Below, one piece after another: positions 13,889 through 19,396 of a stretch of DNA of 25,279 nucleotides. Source of the stretch: a virus; IMG/VR virus record IMGVR_UViG_3300043099_000440, positions 1 to 25,279 of that record, one strand, 5' to 3'. Below the pieces are notes generated by a model. That model ran no database searches. It was not told where the DNA came from and saw nothing but the letters and a program-made list of their open reading frames with translations. Position 1 is the first letter of the stretch; each line of letters opens with the position of its first letter. Made by a program: the position numbers and the translations under genes.

Positions 13889-14136
13889 GCGCACAACTAA
13901 TCGACAACCTCATGGAGAAGATCCATGTACTAACAACAGAAAACAAACGACTAACAGATGAGAATCAGAAACAGGCAGAGACAATCGAACGGATGGGTGG
14001 CGCGACTGCGCAAGGTGGACCCACGGGAGTGGCGCAACAGGATCATGGAGTTACCGGTGAGGCTCCAGGTGTTTGTGGCGCAGATCGTGTGGTGGGACTA
14101 CTTCGCAGACAAGACGGTGCCGAACCGTTGGCCTGA
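13885..14136 (+). CDS. Coiled-coil small protein (83 aa; C-terminus uncertain)
   Basis: ATGA overlap with the upstream stop. The first ~40 residues (MSAQLIDNLMEKIHVLTTEN, then KRLTDENQKQAETIERM) form an obvious coiled coil. After residue 40 the frame becomes Gly/Gln/Arg low-complexity, while the DNA there also encodes the more convincing 13958-14284 protein in another frame. Either the coiled coil really has this poor tail, or a frameshift (sequencing or programmed) joins the coiled coil to the next ORF. Confidence 0.5.
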   Translation: MSAQLIDNLMEKIHVLTTENKRLTDENQKQAETIERMGGATAQGGPTGVAQQDHGVTGEAPGVCGADRVVGLLRRQDGAEPLA

Positions 14137-14284
14137 CCTCGATCTGTGGCTGTGCGCACATCCTTGCACATTCCGTAAAGAAATGTGGCCTCCGACCGAA
14201 CAAATGATTGACGCACTCATCGGCATTGGGTACGAACCGAGAACCGCTCACCGTAGGATGGGCATGAAATACACAATACAATAA
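13958..14284 (+). CDS. Hypothetical phage protein (108 aa)
   Basis: 108 residues from ATG 13958; the true start may be later, for example the GTG near 14000. The C-terminal 80 residues look like genuine protein: WRNRIMELPVRLQVFVAQIV, WWDYFAD, WPDLDLWLCAH, and IDALIGIGYEPRTAHRRMGM. The helical, Trp-rich domain is of unknown function and no family is recognised. It overlaps the coiled-coil ORF by 179 bases, the longest overlap outside the methyltransferase locus. It ends one base into the next start (AATAATGG). Confidence 0.6.
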   Translation: MRIRNRQRQSNGWVARLRKVDPREWRNRIMELPVRLQVFVAQIVWWDYFADKTVPNRWPDLDLWLCAHPCTFRKEMWPPTEQMIDALIGIGYEPRTAHRRMGMKYTIQ

Positions 14285-14529
14285 TGGAAAAACTACAACT
14301 GCAACAGTATATCGACGCTCATAACAAGCAGGTCGATACAATCGCCAAGCTCAAGACGCAGGTTACTCAGTACAAGCACTTCTGCTTGCAAGCCGCTGAG
14401 GTAATCGAGGCGCTTAAGCACCGGGTGCTGCGAACCAACGACAATGCAAATGCATTTCCGAATGACCGCACGGTCCTGCTCGACGCGGATCTTGTGCTGA
14501 GTGAGTGCTACAGGATGAACTTGAAGTAG
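14284..14529 (+). CDS. Small coiled-coil protein (81 aa)
   Basis: 81 residues starting MEKLQLQQYIDAHNKQVDTI, with heptad-like helices to about residue 50 and a polar tail (DADLVLSECYRMNLK). Family not recognised. It starts at the stop of the previous gene (TAATGG) and is followed within six bases by the next start. One of several small helical proteins in this segment; probably a structural or regulatory accessory factor. Confidence 0.55.
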   Translation: MEKLQLQQYIDAHNKQVDTIAKLKTQVTQYKHFCLQAAEVIEALKHRVLRTNDNANAFPNDRTVLLDADLVLSECYRMNLK

Positions 14530-14534
14530 GAAAG

Positions 14535-14834
14535 ATGAGCCTGACCCCACGACAACTGTGGATACGGCGCGTCGAGACTCGTAGTGGCATTGCGCCCCTC
14601 GACTTCAAGATGGCGCGCTACATCGAGCTAATGAACATCAGCAACATGCAGGACCTGCGCTGGTCGTTCGCGACACCGGGCAGCGTGCGCGGCATCGGTG
14701 CTGGCACGCTCGACAAGCTGAAGGCGCTTGCCGGCATGACGGTGCCACCCAAGCGGGTGACATGGAAGCGCGAGGCGTTACGGCTGTATGCGCTGCTTGA
14801 GCAACATGGTATAGAGTACGTTAAACAAAAATGA
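14535..14834 (+). CDS. Small helix-hairpin-helix protein (99 aa)
   Basis: 99 residues from ATG 14535, preceded by TAGGAAAG, an acceptable ribosome-binding site; a longer form from 14505 would overlap the previous gene. SVRGIGAGTLDKLKALAG (about 56-73) fits a helix-hairpin-helix, a non-specific DNA-binding motif (GIGxxT-like hairpin). The N-terminal part contains TPRQLWIRRVETRSG. A DNA-binding role is likely; nothing more specific can be said. ATGA overlap with the next gene. Confidence 0.6.
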   Translation: MSLTPRQLWIRRVETRSGIAPLDFKMARYIELMNISNMQDLRWSFATPGSVRGIGAGTLDKLKALAGMTVPPKRVTWKREALRLYALLEQHGIEYVKQK

Positions 14835-15076
14835 CACCAGAACACACGATCGCTGCCGAGATGCTCCTGCTTCAGGCTGAGCAGGAGATTTCAAGATTGA
14901 AATCCGAAATTCAAATTTTAAAAAAGGAACGTGAAATTGAGGCTGACATTCAGCTTAAGATCGCGCTCAAGGCGGACAAGTATTACATGCAACTCCAGGC
15001 CATCCGCGAGTCAGCTTTCGGGGATATCAGCGGGATAACGGCGGAGGATCTGTCGTTTATGAGCGAACGAGAATGA
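14831..15076 (+). CDS. Small coiled-coil protein (81 aa)
   Basis: 81 residues. A long coiled coil from about 5 to 50 (AAEMLLLQAEQEISRLKSEI, then QILKKEREIEADIQLKIALK), then a short domain with FGDISGITAEDLSF. ATGA overlaps on both sides. The DNA for SEIQIL contains one copy of the 12-mer AAATTCAAATTT (14907-14918) that recurs three times in the gene at 15629. Function unknown. Confidence 0.55.
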   Translation: MTPEHTIAAEMLLLQAEQEISRLKSEIQILKKEREIEADIQLKIALKADKYYMQLQAIRESAFGDISGITAEDLSFMSERE

Positions 15077-15654
15077 GCGACAACCCTAAGCGCAAGAAGA
15101 GAAACGCCGTGTACCGCTCGCCAGAGAGCAGGGCACGGCAGCTTGCTGGTCTGAGTGGCGTGAAGATCGAGAAACATGTGCCTGGGGTTGTGATGGAGAA
15201 GGTCAACGGTCAAGGGGCGCTTGCTGGTATTCCCCCAGAGATACAGAAGAAGGTGCTCGACTTGTTCATCACAGGTCAGCACTCAAGAGCGATTGCGATG
15301 CAGCTTGGCATCTCGGAGCGGAGCGTAGACGAGATCAAGGTGAGTGCGCTGGATATGGACTCGCAGTTCCGCAATGCGTACTTCAACACGAACCTGAAGG
15401 CGAAGCTGCAAAGTGTCATCGATGGCGCCGCACAGCGGGTGATGGAGCTTATGCCGGAGATGTCCGCGAAGGACGCTGTACTGGCGTTGGGCATCACGTT
15501 GGACAAGTACGCTAATCTGGAAAAGAACAAGACGCCGGATGCGCTGCATCAGCATGTGCACCTGCATACGAACCAGGACATCTCTGCCGCTTTCATGGCG
15601 GCCCTTAAGCCGCCGAAAGCACAAGATCATGTTGGAACGATTGAAAACGAGTGA
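15073..15654 (+). CDS. HTH protein, candidate terminase small subunit (193 aa)
   Basis: 193 residues. Basic N-terminus (KRKKRNAVYRSPESRARQ), then a helix-turn-helix GQHSRAIAMQLGISERSVDE (68-87). A long helical C-terminal region follows (FNTNLKAKLQSVIDGAAQRV, MSAKDAVLALGITLDKYANL) and a short polar tail. An HTH followed by a helical oligomerisation domain is the layout of phage small terminases and of homeodomain-like packaging regulators. The gene is 4.2 kb upstream of the large terminase and separated from it by the leftward block, so the assignment is tentative. ATGA overlap with the upstream gene; the next gene starts inside it. Confidence 0.5.
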   Translation: MSDNPKRKKRNAVYRSPESRARQLAGLSGVKIEKHVPGVVMEKVNGQGALAGIPPEIQKKVLDLFITGQHSRAIAMQLGISERSVDEIKVSALDMDSQFRNAYFNTNLKAKLQSVIDGAAQRVMELMPEMSAKDAVLALGITLDKYANLEKNKTPDALHQHVHLHTNQDISAAFMAALKPPKAQDHVGTIENE

Positions 15655-15916
15655 CGCTCTCGCCAGATTGGGGTGGAAAATGGCGACTCCAATTCCGAAT
15701 TTGCAGGGAGAATCTGAAATTCAAATTTCAAATTCAAATTTCAAAATCGAAAATCAAAATTCAAATTTGGTTTTACCGAGCGGGATTGATTTGGCCAACG
15801 AGGTCTTGGACCTGCGCGATCTTACCGAGCGGTATTGGCGCGTCATCCAAGCGCAGCACGTCAGGATCGCCCGCCTAGAGAGCGAACTAGCATGTGCGAA
15901 GAATGCGAAACGCTAG
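15629..15916 (+). CDS. Small protein with inserted AT-rich repeat (95 aa)
   Basis: 95 residues from ATG 15629; an internal start at 15680 (MATPIPNLQG) is also possible. The C-terminal half is a helical/coiled-coil domain (IDLANEVLDLRDLTERYWRV, then IQAQHVRIARLESELACAK). The middle (about 30-47) is an unusual Asn/Ser/Lys/Ile stretch encoded by the AAATTC-type repeats at 15717-15768, which looks like an insertion into a normal small gene. Function unknown. Overlaps the upstream gene by 26 bases and the next by 25. Confidence 0.5.
   Translation: MLERLKTSDALARLGWKMATPIPNLQGESEIQISNSNFKIENQNSNLVLPSGIDLANEVLDLRDLTERYWRVIQAQHVRIARLESELACAKNAKR
15717..15768 (+). repeat. AT-rich tandem repeat (AAATTCAAATTTC)
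   Basis: Two perfect tandem copies of AAATTCAAATTTC (15717-15729, 15730-15742), a degenerate spacer and a third 12-base copy AAATTCAAATTT (15757-15768), all inside a coding region. A fourth 12-base copy lies at 14907-14918. The stretch is far more AT-rich than its surroundings. It may be an iteron-like or replication-related site, or a microsatellite picked up from the host. Confidence 0.8.
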
Positions 15917-16074
15917 AGGAAGAGGCGGAGTTTTATGCGCAGGAGGCTGCGAAGTGGCGGGCCATGTATGCGCTGGCGCATAAGCGTGAGACGGCACTGG
16001 CGCAGAGGCTCCGGGTGCTGATCCAGAGCTTGCGCCAGGTTGCGCGTGAGGTGCGTGGAGTGGGGAGGAATTAA
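15892..16074 (+). CDS. Small coiled-coil protein (60 aa)
   Basis: 60 residues from ATG 15892 (MCEECETLEEEAEFYAQE), a Glu-rich then Arg-rich amphipathic helix (AQRLRVLIQSLRQVAREV). It starts inside the preceding gene. It is the last gene of the rightward block; its stop overlaps by four bases the stop of the first leftward gene, so the two operons converge tail to tail with no spacer and no recognisable terminator. Confidence 0.5.
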   Translation: MCEECETLEEEAEFYAQEAAKWRAMYALAHKRETALAQRLRVLIQSLRQVAREVRGVGRN

Positions 16075-16205
16075 GCGTCCTGCGCTTCGTAGTGGAACAG
16101 CGCCTCTAGGAACGCGAGACGCTCGGCCAGCGTCCCGGTGAAGGGCTCGCCGTCAGTGTGCTCGGCCCAAAGGGCTGGGTCAGTGGCGATGGTGTGGTAG
16201 GTCAT
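16071..16205 (-). CDS. Small hypothetical protein (44 aa)
   Basis: 44 residues, starting MTYHTIATDPALWAEHTDGE and ending LAERLAFLEALFHYEAQDA. An acidic, helical small protein; family not recognised. The start at 16205 is preferred because the upstream extension crosses the neighbouring gene. It is preceded by TAATTAT with no ribosome-binding site. Last gene of the leftward operon. Confidence 0.5.
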   Translation of the reverse strand: MTYHTIATDPALWAEHTDGEPFTGTLAERLAFLEALFHYEAQDA

Positions 16206-16209
16206 ATAA

Positions 16210-16581
16210 TTAGTCCACGATGGCACTCCACATTGAATTGAATTCGGCATCCGACATGCCACAGGTGCAGCCCCACATGGGGTTGTATGGTGGCTCACCG
16301 GAGCAGCGTGGACAGAGCGACACAGGTTGCACCCGGTCGATCAGCTTAGTGGGGACTGGCTTATCGGTATCGACGTACCTGAGGTGGGCCTTGTACTTGT
16401 GGCCGCGAGCCGTTTGCAGGCTGCGACCCCAACCGCAGTAAGTGACGCGCACGGGGCGACCGTCCAGGGTGCCACAGAGGCCGTCCCAGCCGGATACGGC
16501 GGAGCGCACGGCAGAGTGGACGTAGGTGACGCCATAGCGGCGGGTTTCACGGACGTAGGGGAGTAGATTTAGGATTGTCAT
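16210..16581 (-). CDS. Hypothetical protein with C-terminal zinc-ribbon-like cysteines (123 aa)
   Basis: 123 residues. The N-terminal ~90 residues are a beta-rich domain (RYGVTYVHSAVRSAVSGWDG, HKYKAHLRYVDTDK). The C-terminal part has LCPRCSGEPPYNPMWGCTCG, a CxxC...CxC pattern suggesting a metal site. Function unknown. It lies in the leftward operon, four bases upstream of the 44-residue gene and 21 bases downstream of the GP88-like gene. Confidence 0.65.
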   Translation of the reverse strand: MTILNLLPYVRETRRYGVTYVHSAVRSAVSGWDGLCGTLDGRPVRVTYCGWGRSLQTARGHKYKAHLRYVDTDKPVPTKLIDRVQPVSLCPRCSGEPPYNPMWGCTCGMSDAEFNSMWSAIVD

Positions 16582-16602
16582 ATGTGTGCTTTTGGTTTTG
16601 GT

Positions 16603-17208
16603 TTAGTGCAGGCGGTAGGTGACAGTCTGGACGTCCTTGGACCAGCATCGGCGACAATCGCCGCATTTGTTGCCTTGTGTAGGGGCTGGACAATCGCCGC
16701 TTGTGGAGGAGACTTCGCTTGTGGTGAGCCCCATATGCTGCGCGAGGCTGTTGGGGCCCGCTTTATCGACCATATATGCGCTTAAACGCACCGTAAGGTT
16801 GACCGGGAATGCGCCGAATAGCTCGAAGTACTCGGAAACGATGCCATACTCCTTTGTCGGCAACCAAAACTGTATTTCCGGCAACGCTATGGCAATGCGA
16901 ACAATGGCCTTGAGCGTTTTGAGAGACTGAAGGTCACCACTGTCGAACCAACGAAAGAAGCCGCTCTTTTCCGTAGCGCGAATCTTGGCAATCATAGCGG
17001 GTACCCATTCTGGCGAGTCCATGAGAGCAAGGCGCTGTTGGAGCGCACGTTGGACGTTGGGCATGCGATAAAAGCCGGATAAGGCGTAACAGCCATGGCA
17101 GACCGAGCCTTCAACCTGTGCTAGTTTTGATCCCGTCTTGCAGGCGAGTGCAGGGACTGACCATCCTTGGCAAGGCATCTTTGAGGGTTGTGAGAGAGTA
17201 AGTTGCAT
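16603..17208 (-). CDS. GP88-like cysteine-rich phage protein (201 aa)
   Basis: 201 residues from the ATG at 17208 (MQLTLSQPSKMPCQGWSVPA). Motifs include CHGCYALSGFYR, a central GFFRWFDSGDLQSL and FWLPTKEYG, and a C-terminal cysteine cluster DCPAPTQGNKCGDCRRCW. This combination ('C..CYA.....R', 'R....GD', 'C..C..CW') matches the 'gene product 88' family of mycobacteriophages and others, as far as I can tell by eye. That family has no established biochemical role; the clustered cysteines suggest a metal or Fe-S centre. The start is chosen because it follows an A/T-rich tract and begins the conserved part; a longer in-frame extension exists. Confidence 0.7.
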   Translation of the reverse strand: MQLTLSQPSKMPCQGWSVPALACKTGSKLAQVEGSVCHGCYALSGFYRMPNVQRALQQRLALMDSPEWVPAMIAKIRATEKSGFFRWFDSGDLQSLKTLKAIVRIAIALPEIQFWLPTKEYGIVSEYFELFGAFPVNLTVRLSAYMVDKAGPNSLAQHMGLTTSEVSSTSGDCPAPTQGNKCGDCRRCWSKDVQTVTYRLH

Positions 17209-17281
17209 ATTTTTGTAGTGTGTTTGTGCGGAGCGTCTATGCTCCCTGCTGCGCACCCCGAGAGATGCGCAGTGTGGGAAC

Positions 17282-17425
17282 CTAGTTGCGCTTGCTTTTG
17301 CGCCATTCGCAATAGACTGAGAGCCAAAGTGATGCGGTGATGATTGCGCATCCTCCCATTAAAAGGAAAAGGCAGAGGCGAATATAAGCTGCGTATTCTA
17401 AGGCGTTCATTTCGTTTGGGTTCAT
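17282..17425 (-). CDS. Small single-span membrane protein (47 aa)
   Basis: A short leftward ORF in the gap between the GP88-like and the 66-residue gene. From 17425 it reads MNPNEMNALEYAAYIRLCLF and continues with LLMGGCAIITASLWLSVY, one hydrophobic span of about 20 residues, and ends in the basic tail CEWRKSKRN. A second in-frame ATG is at 17410. Basic-tailed single-span proteins of this size occur among phage accessory proteins, for example lysis or superinfection factors. The role here is unknown. Preceded by AACCCCAACCCA. Confidence 0.5.
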   Translation of the reverse strand: MNPNEMNALEYAAYIRLCLFLLMGGCAIITASLWLSVYCEWRKSKRN

Positions 17426-17439
17426 TGGGTTGGGGTTAC

Positions 17440-17640
17440 TTACTCGTAAAAATTAATTGCCCCCTCGCTGAAGGACTCACCGTCCTCCAGCGACCAGCGA
17501 CGCCCTAGGGCGGTGATAAACTGCCGATTTGACGACAGTTCCCAATCGAGGAGGACTTCCCCCTCCTTCGTGCGGAGAACGGGGAGCCTTCGAGAAGCGG
17601 CCATATCAGGCCAGTCCAAGAGAAGATAATCGGTGGTCAT
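17440..17640 (-). CDS. Small hypothetical protein (66 aa)
   Basis: 66 residues beginning MTTDYLLLDWPDMAASRRLP and ending GRRWSLEDGESFSEGAINFY. It looks like a small beta-rich domain with a WxLEDG motif. No family is recognised. The start is preceded by AACGATTCAT and (GGGTT)-type repeats; no ribosome-binding site. Confidence 0.55.
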   Translation of the reverse strand: MTTDYLLLDWPDMAASRRLPVLRTKEGEVLLDWELSSNRQFITALGRRWSLEDGESFSEGAINFYE

Positions 17641-17650
17641 ATGAATCGTT

Positions 17651-17665
17651 GGGTTGGGTTGGGTT
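17651..17665 (-). repeat. Three tandem GGGTT units upstream of the 66-residue leftward gene
   Basis: GGGTT repeats three times (17651-17665) on the + strand, so the leftward mRNA leader reads AACCC repeats. A related AACCCCAACCCA precedes the next leftward gene (about 17426-17437). Only three G-runs are present, so a full G-quadruplex is not supported. It may be a leader motif used by the host or phage for translation start. Confidence 0.6.
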
Positions 17666-17918
17666 ATGCTGCGGGATTAGCTACGAAAAGACGGCGGAAG
17701 AACGGTAAAGCGTTGTAAGCTGCGCATTTAGCTTCGTGGTTTGCTTTAGCTTTAGCTGCGCGTGCTGCGGATGCTTCAGCTTGTTCAAAGCGAGCAACTT
17801 CCGCTTGCAGGATTGGAAGGAGCGTGCTTTTCATGGGGTTGTTGTCAGTCCACTCAAGTACTTGGTTTAGTTGAGCTTGAGCGTCTGCTTTGGTGCGGTT
17901 GCGATGTTGGTTTGTCAT
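17664..17918 (-). CDS. Small helical protein (84 aa)
   Basis: 84 residues from the ATG at 17918 (MTNQHRNRTKADAQAQLNQV). It is nearly all helix with Ala/Glu-rich coiled-coil stretches (AEVARFEQAEASAARAAKAK) and a hydrophobic C-terminus (LPFFRRLFVANPAA). Family not recognised. First gene of the leftward operon, facing the 0.88-kb non-coding region, where its promoter must lie; no convincing -35/-10 pair was found. Confidence 0.55.
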   Translation of the reverse strand: MTNQHRNRTKADAQAQLNQVLEWTDNNPMKSTLLPILQAEVARFEQAEASAARAAKAKANHEAKCAAYNALPFFRRLFVANPAA

Positions 17919-18558
17919 GCGTGAGTAAAAGTACGGCACTTCGTATAAGTACGCAACAAAAAAGTGACGATGAGCAAAGAAAAGCGTGCAGTGCAGTGCG
18001 TGCCCGGAGCGTGCGTGTGCAGCTCGGTGGATGCGCGAGTGTCGTGATCGTGGTACGGTGCGGGCGTGCGTGCGGTGCGGTGAGAGCAGCGGGTGAGAGC
18101 GCGCGTGCGGCTGAGATAGTTCGTGTACGAAGGAAATGCGTTACGGCTCCCCCGTCACATTGAACGACCGCGCGCCCGCGCCCGCGCCCCGCGGCGCCCG
18201 CCTGGCGTCCCATCGGCACGCCAAACGCGGCCTCGCCGTGCACCATTCCAGCGCTCCCGACAGCGCACGCTTGACCTACCCTTGCAAGCGGTTGCGGATG
18301 AGCATGTTGGCCATAACAGTTTACAACACACGTCATATGGAATGGGTTTTTACAGAGTAAAACCGGCGACCGGGGGGGGCGGGGGTTCGACCTGGTATTA
18401 CGACGGCGACGACGACGCATACCCCCCCTCAGACTTTTTTTCGCCAACTGGCCCCCTTCGCGCTTGCGTGCATCCGCCGCCATGCTACATTCCCCTACGT
18501 CGTCCAAGACACCTCGGCTTCCGTGTTTTCCTTCTGGGGCGCACGCTAGCCACACAAG

Positions 18559-18597
18559 GCCCGTTGCGCTTAGAGGAGCGTAGCGGGCTTTCTTCTT
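18559..18597 (+). terminator. Rightward rho-independent terminator
   Basis: The stem GCCCGTTGCGCT (18559-18570) pairs with AGCGTAGCGGGC (18577-18588) over 12 pairs, two of them G-U, with a 6-base loop TAGAGG. It is followed by TTTCTTCTT (18589-18597), a good termination tract on the + strand only. No convincing rightward gene ends before it. It may therefore end a non-coding RNA, or read-through of the early operon across the leftward genes. Confidence 0.65.
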
Positions 18598-18763
18598 GCC
18601 CTACACCTGTAGCTTGCCCTACCGTGTGCGTGGCAGCGTGTGTACACGTTGTGCCGCTGGGTGCAATAGACGTGTTTCTGTGGGGAGGCGCGTCGTGCGG
18701 GCGACCCGGTTAGCTGGCCCTTGTTGGGCGTAAGCTTGCGCTGCCTTTCCCTTTCTTGCATGC

Positions 18764-18793
18764 TACACCGTGGTGGTGTACCGTCGCTGGTAC
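18764..18793 (+). promoter_or_regulatory. Overlapping inverted repeats just before the 18795 gene
   Basis: TACACC (18764-18769) pairs with GGTGTA (18775-18780). The end of that arm belongs to a second repeat, GTACC (18778-18782) with GGTAC (18789-18793), ending one base before the start codon. The two hairpins share bases and cannot form together. Either an operator with 2-fold symmetry or a translation-control hairpin is possible. Confidence 0.4.
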
Positions 18794-18794
18794 T

Positions 18795-19205
18795 ATGACC
18801 AAGTACACACTAAGCGAAAAGACGGTTAAGCAGCACCTAGGCCCCGCGTATCGGCCTACGTCATACAAGCTCGGGGAGGACTACATCGAGCGTAAGTGCT
18901 TCAAGAGCTTTAAGCGGATCTATCGCAGTGACCTCTTGGATGGTACGTTGCCCGGTGAAGTGGCCGAGACGATAGGCATTGCATGCTCTGATATCGATAC
19001 GTCACCTGTGGAGCCGGCTGTTACGGAACCTCGCTACATACCGATACACAACGAGAGTACGCAACAGAAGATCGTGTACTTGTACCCCAACAAGCGGTGG
19101 GTAAGGACGGACGTGGAGGATATGGTGTTTGTGGGGATGAAGGGCGTCAACTTTCGGCAGGGTCAACAAATTTGGGTTAAGAACAAGACGCTATGCATAA
19201 GATGA
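18795..19205 (+). CDS. Hypothetical protein preceding the packaging genes (136 aa)
   Basis: 136 residues from ATG 18795 (MTKYTLSEKTVKQHLGPAYR). Two parts are visible: a basic N-terminal ~50 residues (ERKCFKSFKRIYRSDLL) and a C-terminal SH3-like beta segment (KIVYLYPNKRWVRTDVEDMV, VGMKGVNFRQGQQIWVKNKT). No family is recognised. It sits where many phages keep a small terminase or a regulator, upstream of terL but separated by the structured leader, so it could be a packaging accessory. Preceded by overlapping hairpins; no Shine-Dalgarno motif. ATGA coupling to the next gene. Confidence 0.6.
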   Translation: MTKYTLSEKTVKQHLGPAYRPTSYKLGEDYIERKCFKSFKRIYRSDLLDGTLPGEVAETIGIACSDIDTSPVEPAVTEPRYIPIHNESTQQKIVYLYPNKRWVRTDVEDMVFVGMKGVNFRQGQQIWVKNKTLCIR

Positions 19206-19396
19206 CGCTTAAGGACAAGTTAGCGGTATATGACAAGCTTGAGCAGCTTAAGAGCAAGCTTAAGTCGCTTATGTTTGCACTAAGCGCAGGTTATGTTCTG
19301 CATATCGCGCTTAAGTGGTGCTTAAGCCTGGTGAACGCGCAAGAGATGCAGCTTAACACGTTTGAGTTGGCGATACTGTGGATTATCTGTTCTTAA
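19202..19396 (+). CDS. Small hydrophobic protein (64 aa)
   Basis: 64 residues starting in ATGA (an upstream start at 19193 is also possible). Basic/acidic helix MTLKDKLAVYDKLEQLKSKL, then a hydrophobic segment (SLMFALSAGYVLHIALKWCL), a short polar loop and a second hydrophobic end (TFELAILWIICS). It could be a small two-span membrane protein, with a holin-like role conceivable. Its DNA carries five CTTAAG hexamers, four of them Leu-Lys codons, and a sixth overlaps the stop codon. This is far more than expected, so the sequence may have a second, DNA-level role. Confidence 0.5.
   Translation: MTLKDKLAVYDKLEQLKSKLKSLMFALSAGYVLHIALKWCLSLVNAQEMQLNTFELAILWIICS

Larger units (their letters stand above)
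17919..18794. other. Gene-poor divergent region with strong strand asymmetry and homopolymer runs
   Basis: About 880 bases between the leftward operon and the packaging genes. From ~17990 to ~18125 the + strand is G-rich with GTGCG repeats; from ~18150 to ~18290 it switches to C-rich (CGCGCCCGCGCCCGCGCC). It also holds G8-C-G5 (18372-18385), C7 (18422-18428) and T7 (18435-18441). Two overlapping long open frames (18123-18713 rightward and 17854-18555 leftward) are Arg/Pro/Ala low-complexity and not convincing. A 74-residue frame at 18136-18360 is equally weak. A rho-independent-type terminator lies at 18559. No tRNA found. It is probably a control region, origin or non-coding RNA locus. Confidence 0.5.

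Noticed and set aside
17651-17665. G-quadruplex at the GGGTT repeat
   Set aside because: Only three GGG runs are present close together; four are needed.
18372-18400. tRNA- or tmRNA-like TTCGA sequence at 18386
   Set aside because: The flanking G-run does not pair to form a T-arm, and no acceptor stem or CCA context was found.
17854-18555. 233-residue leftward open frame
   Set aside because: Composition is Arg/Pro/Ala/Thr low-complexity driven by the G/C-rich DNA; it overlaps the start of a better leftward gene and has no recognisable domain.
18123-18713. 196-residue rightward open frame (and the 74-residue frame at 18136-18360)
   Set aside because: Runs through homopolymers and the terminator hairpin, with repetitive Pro/Arg/Gly sequence; unlikely to be a protein.
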